A DNA stretch of 59,053 nucleotides, from contig JAUHWU010000003.1 in the NCBI GenBank assembly GCA_030427065.1, forward strand, positions 1 through 59,053, written 5' to 3'. Source of the stretch: Gammaproteobacteria bacterium (GTDB taxonomy: Bacteria > Pseudomonadota > Gammaproteobacteria > Pseudomonadales > Pseudohongiellaceae). The first letter of the stretch is position 1. The number at the start of each line of letters is the position of its first letter. Both the position numbers and the translations under genes were made by a program. Positions 1 through 10,752 of the stretch are shown one piece after another. The notes under the pieces are model-generated. The model saw nothing but the letters and a program-made list of their open reading frames with translations. It was not told the origin of the DNA and searched no databases.

Positions 1-1
1 A

Positions 2-40
2 GCGCAGACTGAGTCTCTGGCCGAGCGGAATAGCCTCTAG
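2..40 (+). CDS. 3' end of an upstream gene, possibly nrdR
   Basis: An open frame enters from the left edge and ends at TAG 38-40, giving the last dozen residues (AQTESLAERNSL). It ends 32 bp before ribD. In many gammaproteobacteria the gene just before ribD is nrdR, whose C-terminus is short, charged and poorly conserved, so the position suits nrdR. Too little sequence is present to identify the family; the assignment is inference from gene order only. Confidence 0.3.
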   Translation, partial: AQTESLAERNSL

Positions 41-72
41 GCAATCCGCGCAATTAAATACATTCCCTGATT

Positions 73-1194
73 ATGATCGACGCAGATATTACCTACATGC
101 AACGCTGCCTGGAACTTGCTCGAATGGGCAAGTACAGTGCGCGTCCCAATCCTGCTGTGGGCTCGCTTATTGTCCGTAATGATAGCGTCCTTGCCGAGGG
201 TTGGCATGAAAAAGCCGGGCAGGATCATGCTGAAATCATGGCACTGAAACATGCCGGTGCAGATGCGCAAGGCAGTACCGTGTATGTCACCCTTGAACCT
301 TGTTCCTTTACCGGTAAAACCGGCCCTTGTTGTGATGCTTTAATAGAAGCAGGCGTAGAGCGGCTTGTTTATGGCATGGTCGATCCCAATCCCAAAGTAT
401 CAGGCAGCGGTCTGGAAAAAATTCGGGCCGCCGGCATCAGGGTTGAAGGCCCGGTGATGGAAAAAGAGTGTGCTGCTCTGAATCCAGGTTTTATAAAAAG
501 AATGACACAGGGCTTGCCCTATGTCAGGTGCAAGCTGGCCATGAGTCTTGATGGGCGTACAGCTATGGCCAGTGGTGAAAGTAAATGGATAACAGGGCCG
601 GCAGCCAGAGAAGATGTGCAGCGATTCAGGGCCGTCAGCTCAGCAGTCATAACCGGCATTGAAACGGTAATCGCAGACGATCCGGGGCTGGATGTCAGGA
701 ATGGGACTTTATTCTGTGAGCAGCCCTTGCGCGTTATTGTCGATTCCCGGTTGAGAATTTCGCCTCAGGCAAAAACCTTACACAGGCCAGGTAAAGTACT
801 TCTGGTTACTGCAATAGACAGTGAAGACGTGATTTCAGCAAAATATCAGGCTATCGGTAATGACAATGTCAGTATTTTTTCCTGCGCCAATGTGCAGGGA
901 CGTGTCGATCTGGAAAAGCTGCTGCGCATACTCGCCAGTGAATACCAATGCAATGATGTATTGGTTGAGTCCGGGGCAGAGCTGGCCGGGGCCATGCTCT
1001 CAGGTGGGCTGGTCGATGAAGTGCTTACGTATATAGCGCCAAAGCTTCTAGGCAGTGATGCCAGAGCCCTTTTTAATTTGCCGGGTATGACAATGATGTC
1101 TGATCAGGTTGAGCTGGAATTCCTTGATGTGGTAATGCTGGGAAAAGATTGTAGAATGCGCTCCCGCGTTATCAATGCCCAAACAAAGCAATAA
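73..1194 (+). CDS. ribD: Bifunctional riboflavin biosynthesis deaminase/reductase RibD
   Basis: RibD carries out the deamination and then the side-chain reduction of the pyrimidine product of GTP cyclohydrolase II, in the cytosol. The N-terminal half shows the zinc deaminase signature: HAEI near residue 50, then PCSFTGKTGPCC with the two zinc cysteines. The C-terminal half is a reductase domain that starts around residue 145 (YVRCKLAMSLDGRTA). The length of 373 residues is usual for the fused enzyme. It is the first gene of a riboflavin cluster, 24 bp before ribE. The ATG at 73 gives the expected short N-terminus. I saw no FMN riboswitch upstream within the window. Confidence 0.96.
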   Translation: MIDADITYMQRCLELARMGKYSARPNPAVGSLIVRNDSVLAEGWHEKAGQDHAEIMALKHAGADAQGSTVYVTLEPCSFTGKTGPCCDALIEAGVERLVYGMVDPNPKVSGSGLEKIRAAGIRVEGPVMEKECAALNPGFIKRMTQGLPYVRCKLAMSLDGRTAMASGESKWITGPAAREDVQRFRAVSSAVITGIETVIADDPGLDVRNGTLFCEQPLRVIVDSRLRISPQAKTLHRPGKVLLVTAIDSEDVISAKYQAIGNDNVSIFSCANVQGRVDLEKLLRILASEYQCNDVLVESGAELAGAMLSGGLVDEVLTYIAPKLLGSDARALFNLPGMTMMSDQVELEFLDVVMLGKDCRMRSRVINAQTKQ

Positions 1195-1218
1195 ATGTAG
1201 ATAGAAAAAGTACAAGCC

Positions 1219-1890
1219 ATGTTTACCGGAATAATTGAAGCTAAAGGAATCATACAGAGCCTGGAGGAAACCGGTGGTGACCTGCGTGCCATTATTTCCT
1301 CTGATGAAATGAACTTCGATGATGTAAAAATCGGTGACAGTATCTGTGTGAGCGGAGTTTGTCTGACGGCGATCCGTATTGAAGGCAGCAGTTTTGTGGT
1401 AGATATTTCCAATGAAACTGTCGCGCTCACTTCTTTCTCCAGGATCGGTACCGGGGATGTGGTAAACCTTGAAAAAGCCATGCAGCCAGCCAGCCGTTTT
1501 GGTGGACACATTGTCAGTGGCCATGTGGATGGTCTGGCAACACTGGTGAAGCGTTACCCTGATGCCCGCAGTGAGCGCCTGGTTTTTTCAGTTCCCATGG
1601 AGCTTAAAAAGTATATCGCGGCAAAGGGCTCTGTGTGCCTGGAAGGTATCAGCTTGACAGTGAATGAAGTCCAGGGAAATCAATTTGGTGTGAATATCAT
1701 TCCACACACTGCAGAAAAAACCACACTCGGAATACTGCAGGCAGGCAATAAAGTAAATCTGGAAGTGGATATATTCAGTCGTTATCTGGAAAGTCTTATT
1801 AAAGGAATGGCCGAAGAAAATGCCGCCGGTCTTACTCTGGACAAGCTGATTAGTAGCGGCTTTGCCAATCAATCAAGTAATGAAAATTAA
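1219..1890 (+). CDS. ribE: Riboflavin synthase alpha chain
   Basis: Riboflavin synthase dismutates two 6,7-dimethyl-8-ribityllumazine molecules to riboflavin. The protein begins MFTGIIEAKG, the hallmark N-terminus of the family, and shows two repeated lumazine-binding barrels. The first contains GVCLTA and ends near SGHVDG (about residue 100). The second contains GISLTVNEV and ends near residue 200. Its length of 223 residues is normal for the family. It lies between ribD and ribBA with short gaps, so co-transcription is likely. Confidence 0.96.
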   Translation: MFTGIIEAKGIIQSLEETGGDLRAIISSDEMNFDDVKIGDSICVSGVCLTAIRIEGSSFVVDISNETVALTSFSRIGTGDVVNLEKAMQPASRFGGHIVSGHVDGLATLVKRYPDARSERLVFSVPMELKKYIAAKGSVCLEGISLTVNEVQGNQFGVNIIPHTAEKTTLGILQAGNKVNLEVDIFSRYLESLIKGMAEENAAGLTLDKLISSGFANQSSNEN

Positions 1891-1904
1891 GCCCGGTCTG
1901 TTTA

Positions 1905-3038
1905 ATGAAGCTTAACTCCATAGAAGAACTTATCGATGATTTTCGCCAGGGCAAAATGGTCGTGCTCATGGATGACGAGGATCGGGAGAACGAGGGTGAC
2001 CTGATCATTGCTGCGGATAAAGTGCGCCCTGAAGATATCAATTTTATGGCCCGTTATGCCCGCGGTCTTATCTGCCTGACATTGACCCGTGAACGCTGTC
2101 AGCAATTGAAATTGCCGCTTATGGTGGAAACCAATTCAACACCATTCGGCTGCAATTTCACTATCTCCATTGAAGCTGCTTCAGGGGTAACCACCGGGAT
2201 ATCCGCTGCTGACAGGGCTCGAACTATTCAGGCTGCCGTCGCACAAGATGCCCGCCCGGAAGACATTATCCAGCCCGGACATATCTTTCCGGTGATGGCG
2301 AATGATGGCGGCGTATTACGTCGTGCCGGCCATACCGAAGCCGGTTGCGATCTTGCAAAACTGGCCGGCCTTTCGCCGGCATCAGCGATCTGCGAGATCA
2401 TGAACGAAGACGGTTCAATGGCGCGCAAGCCGGATCTGGAAAAATTTGCCCGGGAACATGATTTGAAAATAGGCACCATCATGGACCTGATTCATTACCG
2501 TATCGCCCACGAGCAAACCATTGAAAGAACGCATCAATACTCAATGAAAACCGAACATGGGGATTTTGATGTGTATTGCTACAAGGATCTAATAAAGGAA
2601 GGTAGTCCGGTTCACCTGGCGCTGGTAAAAGGCGATATTGATGCCAAAGAGCCGGTTCTGGCCCGTGTCCTGGTTACCGATATGGTGCGGGATTTGCTGG
2701 GTATTGCCAACCCTGTCAAACCGAGTTGGTCACTGCATCAGGCCATGCAGCGCATTAATAAGGAAGGTAAAGGCGTTGTGGTAGTATTGGCCGGCGAGAA
2801 CGGTGGCTCTGATGTGTTGGATCAGCTTGCCATGATCAATGAAGTTTCGGAGCAGTCCGTACCGGTTCCCGTGTCCTCAGGTATTTATCTGGACGTTGGC
2901 ACAGGTTCGCAAATTCTGCGCGATGTTGGCGTTGGAAAAATGCGCTTGCTGAGTTTTCCTACCAGATATGCGATCTCGGGATTTGATCTTGAAGTGGTTG
3001 AATACATACCCTGTGAAAATGATAACGGACAGACTTAA
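1905..3038 (+). CDS. ribBA: RibBA-type protein: DHBP synthase with degenerate GTP cyclohydrolase II domain
   Basis: The N-terminal domain (about residues 1-200) is 3,4-dihydroxy-2-butanone 4-phosphate synthase, which makes the four-carbon unit for lumazine from ribulose 5-phosphate. The acidic metal-binding motif [11 protein letters not shown] is present near residue 23, as is GHTEA near residue 140. The C-terminal domain aligns by order with GTP cyclohydrolase II, but the zinc-binding cysteine cluster of active enzymes is missing: the stretch after PVLARV reads [11 protein letters not shown], with no Cys-x-Cys. This half is therefore probably catalytically dead, as known for many pseudomonad-like RibBA proteins. 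A separate ribA would be expected elsewhere. It starts 14 bp after ribE. Confidence 0.92.
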   Translation: MKLNSIEELIDDFRQGKMVVLMDDEDRENEGDLIIAADKVRPEDINFMARYARGLICLTLTRERCQQLKLPLMVETNSTPFGCNFTISIEAASGVTTGISAADRARTIQAAVAQDARPEDIIQPGHIFPVMANDGGVLRRAGHTEAGCDLAKLAGLSPASAICEIMNEDGSMARKPDLEKFAREHDLKIGTIMDLIHYRIAHEQTIERTHQYSMKTEHGDFDVYCYKDLIKEGSPVHLALVKGDIDAKEPVLARVLVTDMVRDLLGIANPVKPSWSLHQAMQRINKEGKGVVVVLAGENGGSDVLDQLAMINEVSEQSVPVPVSSGIYLDVGTGSQILRDVGVGKMRLLSFPTRYAISGFDLEVVEYIPCENDNGQT

Positions 3039-3070
3039 TCAGAGGTTCCCTGGCGTTCGTGGTAAATAAG

Positions 3071-3547
3071 ATGACAAAATTAAAAACACTGGAAGGCGAT
3101 TTTGCCGGCACGGTCGCAAACTATGCGATCGTAGCATCGCGCTTTAATAGTTATATCGTCGACAGTCTGCAGCAAGGTGCCATTGATGCTCTGCAGCGTA
3201 ATGGCGTCAAGGATGCCAATATTACCGTTATCAAGGTACCGGGTGCTCTGGAAATTCCATTAGCTGTCCAGAAAGCTGCCCAGGCTGGCAATTTCGATGC
3301 GGTAATCGCCCTGGGCACCGTTATTCGTGGCAGTACCTATCATTTTGAAATCGTTGCCAATGAAAGTGCGCGCAGCCTTTCCGAGTTATCGCTAAGCCTG
3401 GGAATTCCTGTCATCAACGGCATCCTGACGGTCGAAACCATTGAGCAGGCTATTGAGCGTGCTGGCACCAAGGCAGGTAATAAAGGGGCAGATGCTGCAA
3501 TGGCTGCCATGGAAATGGTGAGTCTGGTTCGAAAACTGGATAGCTGA
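3071..3547 (+). CDS. ribH: 6,7-dimethyl-8-ribityllumazine synthase
   Basis: Lumazine synthase condenses the RibB product with the RibD pathway product and forms icosahedral shells in most bacteria. Family features are [11 protein letters not shown] near the N-terminus, [10 protein letters not shown] near residue 55, and [12 protein letters not shown], which contains the catalytic histidine. I chose the ATG at 3071 (protein begins MTKLKTLEG, 158 residues). A GTG at 3059 in the same frame would add four residues, and neither has a strong ribosome site. It completes the riboflavin set before nusB, an order common in gammaproteobacteria. Confidence 0.95.
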   Translation: MTKLKTLEGDFAGTVANYAIVASRFNSYIVDSLQQGAIDALQRNGVKDANITVIKVPGALEIPLAVQKAAQAGNFDAVIALGTVIRGSTYHFEIVANESARSLSELSLSLGIPVINGILTVETIEQAIERAGTKAGNKGADAAMAAMEMVSLVRKLDS

Positions 3548-3638
3548 GTATCAATGTACACTATTAAAAATAAATAACCCTGATGCTTGGCCTCGCGAAG
3601 CAGACCTTAAAATAATCTTTCTCCAGGCGGTAAATACA

Positions 3639-4097
3639 ATGTCACTGTCTTCTGACAATCCTGAAAAGCCAAAAATTTCCCACAGGAAAAAAGCACGCAG
3701 CATTCTGGTGCAGGCACTTTACCAGTGGCAGGTTTCAGATTATCCGGTGAATGCTATTGAAGCACAGTACCGTGCAGATAATGTTGGCAAGATAGACTGG
3801 GATTATTTTCATGAGATTTTTACCGGCATTGCCTCATGCACACAGGAGCTGGATAACGCATTTACCCCGTTTCTTGATCGTGAAATAAAACAACTGAACC
3901 CTATTGAACTGGCGATTCTGAGGCTGGGGGCATTTGAGCTTTCAAAGCGCATTGATATCCCTTACCGGGTTGTGATCAATGAAGCGATTGAGTTGGCAAA
4001 AAAATATGGTGCCACTGAAAGTCATAAATATATTAATGGCGTACTTGATAAACTGGCGCGTGAAAGTCGCCAGATTGAAATAAAAGCTGGCGCCTGA
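3639..4097 (+). CDS. nusB: Transcription antitermination factor NusB
   Basis: NusB binds boxA RNA with NusE (ribosomal protein S10) to support antitermination in rRNA operons. The 152-residue all-helical protein shows RKKARSILVQALYQWQ near the N-terminus and INPIELAIL-like and VVINEAIELAK segments in the C-terminal half, all typical of NusB. An AGGCGG ribosome site lies upstream of the ATG. The ribH-nusB-thiL order is conserved across the class and supports the assignment. Confidence 0.95.
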   Translation: MSLSSDNPEKPKISHRKKARSILVQALYQWQVSDYPVNAIEAQYRADNVGKIDWDYFHEIFTGIASCTQELDNAFTPFLDREIKQLNPIELAILRLGAFELSKRIDIPYRVVINEAIELAKKYGATESHKYINGVLDKLARESRQIEIKAGA

Positions 4098-4133
4098 TTT
4101 AACCTGCAACCCTGAAGCCCGGCTATCCTTTCT

Positions 4134-5138
4134 ATGCTATCCGAGTTCGACATCATTCGTACCTGCTTTGAACAGCAGGGTCTCGCTGCCACTCCCGGGG
4201 ACTCGGTCATCCGTGGCATTGGTGATGATTGTGCGCTGATTAAAGTACCGGCCAACAAGATGCTGGCTTTTTCCATGGATACTCTGGTCGCAGACATACA
4301 TTTTCCTGCTGCAGCAGCACCCGAGCTGATTGCCAGTCGTGCGCTTGCCGTTAATCTCAGTGATCTTGCCGCTACTGCGGCCAAACCGCTGGTGTTCACC
4401 CTTGGTTTAACCATTCCCGAAGCCAGTCAGCCCTGGCTCGAAGCATTTGCAGCCGGCCTGAAGGCAATGGCTACAGAATTTAACTGTTACCTGATTGGTG
4501 GCGATATGAGCCGTGGCCCCCTGACGGTAACCATTCAGGTGCAGGGCCTGGTGGATGATGGCCTGGCCATATTGCGGGATGGCGCTCGTCCCGGTGACAG
4601 AGTCTATATGACAGAATCCCTGGGTTGTGCAGCACTGGCATTGTTAATGTTTAAAGGCAAGCTGGGTAATGTTTTGCCGCAAGAGCGGGAAATTATGAAT
4701 AATGCTTTCTACAAGCCTGAGCCAAGAATCGGTGTAGCTTTAGCGTTGGCCAGGTTTGTCAGTGCCGGCATAGATATCAGTGACGGCCTGTTGGCGGATC
4801 TGGGGCATATTTGTGAGCAAAGCAAGTGCTCGGCCAGACTCAATTTATCCCGGATCCCGCTGCATCCTTTAATGGAAAAATATCTCGGTCGCGAAGCGGG
4901 GCTGACCAAAGCTTTAAGCGCCGGAGATGATTATGAACTGATACTGACGGTGTCAGCGGCAAATGAGCCCTTGTTTCTGGAGGCGGCCGGTATGTTGCCG
5001 GAAAAAGTCGTCTGTATTGGTGAAATAACAGAACCCGACGCAGCGCATGCGGTAAGCTGTGTCGATGAAAGCGGTAAGGTGGTGAGTTCCACCCTGACAG
5101 GCAGTGGCGGGTATATGCATTTCCAGGGAGATGACTGA
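4134..5138 (+). CDS. thiL: Thiamine-monophosphate kinase
   Basis: ThiL phosphorylates thiamine monophosphate to the cofactor thiamine pyrophosphate, using ATP. The 334-residue protein belongs to the PurM/ThiL superfamily. It has GIGDDCALI near residue 28, SMDTLVADIHF near residue 50, an SDLAATAAKP segment, GGDMSRGP near residue 122, and SAGIDISDGLLADLGH in the second domain. All the expected metal- and ATP-binding acidic motifs are visible. It sits between nusB and pgpA and its stop is one base from the preferred pgpA start. Confidence 0.95.
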   Translation: MLSEFDIIRTCFEQQGLAATPGDSVIRGIGDDCALIKVPANKMLAFSMDTLVADIHFPAAAAPELIASRALAVNLSDLAATAAKPLVFTLGLTIPEASQPWLEAFAAGLKAMATEFNCYLIGGDMSRGPLTVTIQVQGLVDDGLAILRDGARPGDRVYMTESLGCAALALLMFKGKLGNVLPQEREIMNNAFYKPEPRIGVALALARFVSAGIDISDGLLADLGHICEQSKCSARLNLSRIPLHPLMEKYLGREAGLTKALSAGDDYELILTVSAANEPLFLEAAGMLPEKVVCIGEITEPDAAHAVSCVDESGKVVSSTLTGSGGYMHFQGDD

Positions 5139-5139
5139 C

Positions 5140-5658
5140 ATGGCTGATGCCAATCAAGATAAGGGTGAAGTCAGGGGTGAAATCAGGGGCGAAGTTGAAT
5201 TAAGTAACCCGGTACATTTACTGGCTTTTGGCTTTGGTTCAGGCCTGTCACCGCGGGCGCCCGGAACCATGGGCACCATAGTTGCTGTTCCGCTGTATCT
5301 GCTGATGGCGGCATTTCTTTCCCCATATGTTTACCTGGGGCTGATTATCGCCAGCTTTGTTATCGGCATCTACTTGTGTGGGCGTACCGCAAAAGACCTG
5401 GGGGTCCATGATCACGGCGGTATAGTCTGGGATGAATTTGTCGGTTACTGGATTACCATGTTCATGGTCCCTGTAACCTGGTACTGGGTATTGTCAGGTT
5501 TCATACTTTTCCGCTTGTTCGATATTCTCAAGCCGTTCCCCATTGGCTGGCTGGACAAGAAAGTGGAAGGGGGTGTGGGCATTATGCTGGATGATGTTCT
5601 GGCTGGTGTCTATGCAGCTATCTGTCTGCAGATAATGATTTATCTGATTTCCCGGTAG
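5140..5658 (+). CDS. pgpA: Phosphatidylglycerophosphatase A
   Basis: PgpA is an inner-membrane phosphatase that makes phosphatidylglycerol from its phosphate. The family motif GFGSGLSPRAPGTMGT lies near residue 35, followed by hydrophobic segments and HDHGGIVWDEFVGYW with conserved acidic residues. I chose the ATG at 5140 because a GGGAG ribosome site precedes it at a good distance and because it starts one base after the thiL stop. A GTG at 5104 in the same frame would overlap thiL. The N-terminus carries an odd charged repeat (EVRGEIRGEVE). Length is 172 residues. Confidence 0.93.
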   Translation: MADANQDKGEVRGEIRGEVELSNPVHLLAFGFGSGLSPRAPGTMGTIVAVPLYLLMAAFLSPYVYLGLIIASFVIGIYLCGRTAKDLGVHDHGGIVWDEFVGYWITMFMVPVTWYWVLSGFILFRLFDILKPFPIGWLDKKVEGGVGIMLDDVLAGVYAAICLQIMIYLISR

Positions 5659-6063
5659 AACTGCTACCGAAAACAGTCCGGTTCTGACGAATCCTGGTTT
5701 GTGTGTCCTGAAGGTTAGCTGTTTCGGATTTCTGCCCCACTGTCATGCCGCGTTGCTTCGACTTAAATAGAGAAGCTTTTAATATCCGCTAACTATTTGT
5801 TATTAAAGAATAAAAAATATTTTTCTCAAGAAATTTTTCAGCCGGGAGCTAATCCGGCTCAATTGGCTGGAAGTGTCCTCCCTGGTTTCAGACTGAAATC
5901 ATGGCCTTGTTCGGTCGAGATGTTTATACTTGCACCCCCATTTTCAGGGCTCCTTGTGGTCAGTGCGGGTGGACTGTTTCGAACAGGCCTGGTTACCGGC
6001 ACTTTATGCGACGAGAAGAGAGCAGAATTAAACTCATACTGAATATCCAGGAGTGATAATTTC
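5659..6063. other. Intergenic region pgpA to aldehyde dehydrogenase
   Basis: About 405 bp without a supported gene. A small stem at 5755-5776 (GCTTC/GAAGC) followed by TTTT may end the pgpA transcript weakly. A second inverted repeat (AGCCGG/CCGGCT) lies near 5839-5858. An A/T-rich stretch around 5800-5830 could hold a promoter for the following gene, but I could not place one. An 81-codon open frame here has no recognisable features. Confidence 0.5.
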
Positions 6064-7494
6064 ATGCGTGAATACATGCAGTTTTATATTAATGGCGAGT
6101 GGGTCGATCCGGTTACCCCCAGATCTCTCGACGTAATTGACCCGGCGACTGAGGAAGTAGCAGGTCATATCAGTCTTGGTAGTGATGCTGATATAGATAA
6201 TGCCGTTAGTGCCGCCGTGAATGCCTTCAAGACCTGGTCTGTGACAAGTAAGGAAGAGCGTCTGGCGATATTGAATCGCATTGTCGAGGAATTCGAAAAA
6301 CGCGTACCGGAACTGGGTGAAGCCATTACTGAAGAAATGGGCGCGCCAAAGTGGCTGGCAGATGGTACCCAGGCAGCAATCGGGGTAAACCATTTTAAAA
6401 CGGCAATATCGGTCCTGGAAAAGTTTGAATTTGAAGAAGACCGTGGCACCAGTCATATCAGTAGAGAACCAATTGGTGTGTGTGGCTTTATAACGCCCTG
6501 GAACTGGCCTATTCACCAGATTTGCGCAAAAGTAGCGCCGGCGCTGGCAGTGGGCTGTACTGTGGTATTAAAGCCCTCTGAAATTGCGCCTTTCTCCGCC
6601 AAGATATTTGCGGACATCCTGGATGCCGCTGGTGTCCCTGCCGGTGTCTTTAATATGGTGAACGGTCTTGGCCCCGAAGTGGGCCAGGCCATCGCAGCAC
6701 ATCCCCAGGTCGATATGGTTTCCATAACCGGCTCTACCCGTGCCGGCATCCAGGTCGCCGAGGCGGCTGCCAGGACGGTCAAGCGCGTACATCAGGAACT
6801 GGGTGGCAAGAGTCCGAATATTGTGTTGGAAGATGCTGATCTGGAAAATGCCATCAAGGGGGGCATAGCCGGTATCATGATGAACTCCGGCCAGTCCTGT
6901 CGTGCGCCTACGCGTATGCTGGTACCTAACAAATTGATGGATCAGGCTTGTGAGATTGCCAGGCAAATGGCAGAAACCTGGACACCGGGAGATCCCAAGC
7001 AGGATAGCCGCATGGGGCCGGTAATCTCCGAACCCCAGTGGAATAAAATCCAGGGTCTTATTCACAGTGGCATCGAGCAGGGCGCGAAACTGGTGACTGG
7101 CGGTGAAGGCCGTCCGGAAGGTCTCGAGAAAGGATACTATGTCAAACCCACTGTATTCAGGGACGTTAAAAATGACATGGAAATAGCGCGGGAAGAAATT
7201 TTTGGTCCGGTATTAAGCATTATCGGATATGACAGTGAAGAAGAGGCTATCGAGATAGCCAACGATACCGAGTATGGTCTGGGTGGTTATGTGCACAGCA
7301 GGGACATCGATCATGCCCGTGCTATCGCATTAAAAATCAGAGCAGGTTACATCAGTATCAATAATGCAGGACTGGATCTGAATGCTCCTTTTGGCGGATA
7401 TAAACATTCCGGCAATGGGCGCGAATTCAGTGATCAGGCCTTTGGAGAGTTTCTGGAGTATAAATCCTTATTGGGTTATACCCCGGCAGCCTAA
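6064..7494 (+). CDS. NAD(P)-dependent aldehyde dehydrogenase family protein
   Basis: An oxidoreductase of the aldehyde dehydrogenase superfamily, which turns aldehydes into carboxylic acids with NAD(P). Catalytic features are visible: the oxyanion asparagine in PWNWP (about residue 147), the general base in HQELGGKSPN (Glu about 245), and the nucleophile in NSGQSCR (Cys about 279). The 476-residue length is normal. An AGGAG ribosome site lies 10 bp before the ATG at 6064. The next gene is a LigM-type O-demethylase 127 bp downstream, so an aromatic aldehyde such as vanillin is a possible substrate. That is inference from context; the sequence alone does not fix the substrate. Confidence 0.9.
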   Translation: MREYMQFYINGEWVDPVTPRSLDVIDPATEEVAGHISLGSDADIDNAVSAAVNAFKTWSVTSKEERLAILNRIVEEFEKRVPELGEAITEEMGAPKWLADGTQAAIGVNHFKTAISVLEKFEFEEDRGTSHISREPIGVCGFITPWNWPIHQICAKVAPALAVGCTVVLKPSEIAPFSAKIFADILDAAGVPAGVFNMVNGLGPEVGQAIAAHPQVDMVSITGSTRAGIQVAEAAARTVKRVHQELGGKSPNIVLEDADLENAIKGGIAGIMMNSGQSCRAPTRMLVPNKLMDQACEIARQMAETWTPGDPKQDSRMGPVISEPQWNKIQGLIHSGIEQGAKLVTGGEGRPEGLEKGYYVKPTVFRDVKNDMEIAREEIFGPVLSIIGYDSEEEAIEIANDTEYGLGGYVHSRDIDHARAIALKIRAGYISINNAGLDLNAPFGGYKHSGNGREFSDQAFGEFLEYKSLLGYTPAA

Positions 7495-7606
7495 CTTAAA
7501 CGGGATTATGTGCCACTGTGTCAGGACAGGAAACGGACTGATCGGCATTGCAAAATCAGGCAGTTACATGTATCGTAGCGCCTTTTTTTGACCCCCCAAA
7601 AACTAG

Positions 7607-9007
<1,401 letters not shown>

Positions 9008-9026
9008 TAAGAGTTTATCTCTTATG

Positions 9027-9057
9027 AAAAAGCCCGCATTAAGCGGGCTTTTTTTTT
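9027..9057. terminator. Strong intrinsic terminator after the LigM-like gene
   Basis: A perfect 8-bp stem (AAGCCCGC at 9030-9037, GCGGGCTT at 9043-9050) with a 5-base loop is followed by a run of nine T on the + strand. An A-run on the left gives U residues on the other strand too, so it may also stop transcripts from the desaturase gene on the minus strand. Confidence 0.92.
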
Positions 9058-9178
9058 GCAGATTATTTATTGCCTGAGGTTTGTTCGATTGCCACTTCTC
9101 CCGGATTCCCGGTTGAGCGCCAGAATCATACTCTTGAGTGTGCCATGAATGCGAAATTGACGTAGGTAATGAGAATAA

Positions 9179-9964
9179 TCAAGCTTCTGTGAACACAAAA
9201 ACTTCGTTTCTTATCAGATTTCCAGGAATCTGATGTTTTATTTCTTCATGTAGTTGCGGAAGTTTTGACCAGTGAAGTCCCTGGTGAAAGTGATGGGCAG
9301 TATGATAGCCAAGATTGCCAGTCAGAATATTAAACAGGCGATTGATATTATTATATGAAGCCAGGTACTGGTCATTAGTATCCAGCCCGGAGTGATGATC
9401 GTAAGTGACCCAGGCTGTGAAGCAGAGGCTGATAATCATGGGTAATACAAATAAAAACATGGCCGGGACAAATTTATACCAACACATCACAATCAGAATT
9501 AAAAAGGTAAGCGTGGAATAAATTACAAAATCCCGCTGAACCCGAACAAATTTTCTGCCGACTTTAAAGCCTCTTAAATAAGCGGTGCCTGCAATGGTCA
9601 GGGTATATTCCAGAGCATTCATTGCTTCACCATCTTTTCGCTGCCAGGCACTTTCATCCTTGCTCTGATCGAGAAAGTTTCTATGATGTCCCAATACATG
9701 ATGCAATACCCACAGATTTGTTGTGGCACCGGTATGCAGGGCATAAAAAAACTCAAGCAGGCGATTGAGAGGTTTCCAATAAAATGTCGGGGTATGTTGG
9801 TGATGATGGTTCCATGCGCAAATAATTCCTTTTGGGATAATCATCACCAGGAAATAGGTCAGCAGCCACCAGAAATTTTCCACCATGAAATAAGTGGTGA
9901 AATCGAGAAGGCTGAACAGAAGGACAATAAAAACCGGCAGGCGGTCAGCAGCAAATCTAAACAT
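9179..9964 (-). CDS. Membrane fatty acid desaturase family protein
   Basis: A 261-residue membrane protein with the three histidine clusters of the membrane desaturase/hydroxylase family: HHHQHTP (about residue 53), HHVLGHHRNF (about residue 87) and HTAHHFHQGLHW (about residue 220). These bind a di-iron centre. Hydrophobic stretches near residues 8-45 and 150-185 would span the membrane. The family inserts double bonds into acyl chains or hydroxylates lipids; which substrate applies here is unknown. It is a single gene, convergent with the LigM-like gene. Confidence 0.85.
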   Translation of the reverse strand: MFRFAADRLPVFIVLLFSLLDFTTYFMVENFWWLLTYFLVMIIPKGIICAWNHHHQHTPTFYWKPLNRLLEFFYALHTGATTNLWVLHHVLGHHRNFLDQSKDESAWQRKDGEAMNALEYTLTIAGTAYLRGFKVGRKFVRVQRDFVIYSTLTFLILIVMCWYKFVPAMFLFVLPMIISLCFTAWVTYDHHSGLDTNDQYLASYNNINRLFNILTGNLGYHTAHHFHQGLHWSKLPQLHEEIKHQIPGNLIRNEVFVFTEA

Positions 9965-10095
9965 AATAACATCGGCTTAGAAAGCCACAGGTTTGGGGAT
10001 GAATAATATTCTGGTGTTCTTTTAATCAGCCAGAAATTTACGCTTGTAATGCCGCAATTATACTCAAGTTACCCCTATAATTATATGCCTGGTCG

Positions 10096-10115
10096 CTGGA
10101 AAACCTGATTTCCAG
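10096..10115. other. Short hairpin in the desaturase upstream region
   Basis: A perfect 7-bp inverted repeat (CTGGAAA/TTTCCAG) with a 6-base spacer lies between the divergent desaturase and the small protein at 10257. There is no T-run. It could be an operator or be chance. Confidence 0.3.
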
Positions 10116-10256
10116 ACAGCCGAAAATGATCATTTCAAGATTGCTCCAAGTAGAGTAGTGTGTAAATTGGAAAGATTACTATCGTCTCCAGCCGTTTTTG
10201 AATTATCAAGGGTGTAATGCGCCCAAACCCTTCACAACTTTCAAGGTTTCCTGATT

Positions 10257-10484
10257 ATGAAAATTTATGGCTTCTCAGAGAAAAGTGATTCAGAGTTAAA
10301 GCTTCTTTCTGAAGTGAACCTGGTGGCGGAGCCCGCAGCACTTCGGGATTTAGCTTCGTTTCTTTATCGCTGTGCCGATGAAATGGAAGACCAAAATGAA
10401 GACTGGGAACAGGATCGTTTTGATAGCAATGAAGTTGTTTGTCCGGAATTCATCGTTTTTAATCCGGATATTGTAGATGAGTAA
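10257..10484 (+). CDS. Small acidic conserved-looking protein, possibly Imm32-like
   Basis: A 75-residue acidic protein that begins MKIYGFSEKSDSEL and has a helix-rich centre (AALRDLASFLYRCADEMED) and a C-terminal PEFIVFNPDIV strand. The pattern resembles the small Imm32-type family as I recall it, but I could not check this. An AAGG ribosome site precedes the ATG. No toxin gene is next to it, so an immunity role is unsupported here. Its codon use looks normal, and it probably is a real gene. Confidence 0.65.
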   Translation: MKIYGFSEKSDSELKLLSEVNLVAEPAALRDLASFLYRCADEMEDQNEDWEQDRFDSNEVVCPEFIVFNPDIVDE

Positions 10485-10532
10485 AATCCCTGTCTTTCTA
10501 AATAGATATAAATAACAAGTAGTTGCGCTTTT

Positions 10533-10709
10533 TTACGGCTCCTTCTGCCAGTCTGCAGGAGGGTTGTGCAGGATTACTTCGCGATGCGGGTAAGGAATCC
10601 TGATGTCATTGGCTTTGAAGCTATCCCGCAGTGTGTGCTGCAGAATATGGAAGTGGTCAGCATCCGCTTTCTCTTCTGGCGTGTTGAAGCATCCAGGGTC
10701 ATAATCTAC
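10533..10709 (-). pseudogene. C-terminal remnant of a probable MscS-type mechanosensitive channel gene
   Basis: On the minus strand an open frame of 58 codons ends at TAA 10533-10535 and begins right after a stop at 10710-10712. It has no usable start. The peptide includes FNTPEEKADADHFHILQ and, near its end, FKANDIRIPYPHREVIL, which resembles the C-terminal end of MscS channels, where a helix is followed by an IPFPQRD-like motif. It lies 43 bp beyond the nei stop. The matching N-terminal half may be the fragment at 16553-17039 on the same strand. The family call is moderate; the broken state is clear. Confidence 0.5.
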
Positions 10710-10752
10710 CTAGTGATTTTTCTGCTGGGTGCCTTCACCGGCCCTGCACAGA

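Noticed and set aside
1-72. FMN riboswitch upstream of ribD
   Set aside because: The visible 72 bp hold only the end of an upstream frame and no FMN-box elements.
5797-6042. 81-codon open frame before the aldehyde dehydrogenase
   Set aside because: No ribosome site, no family features and low-quality composition; likely chance.
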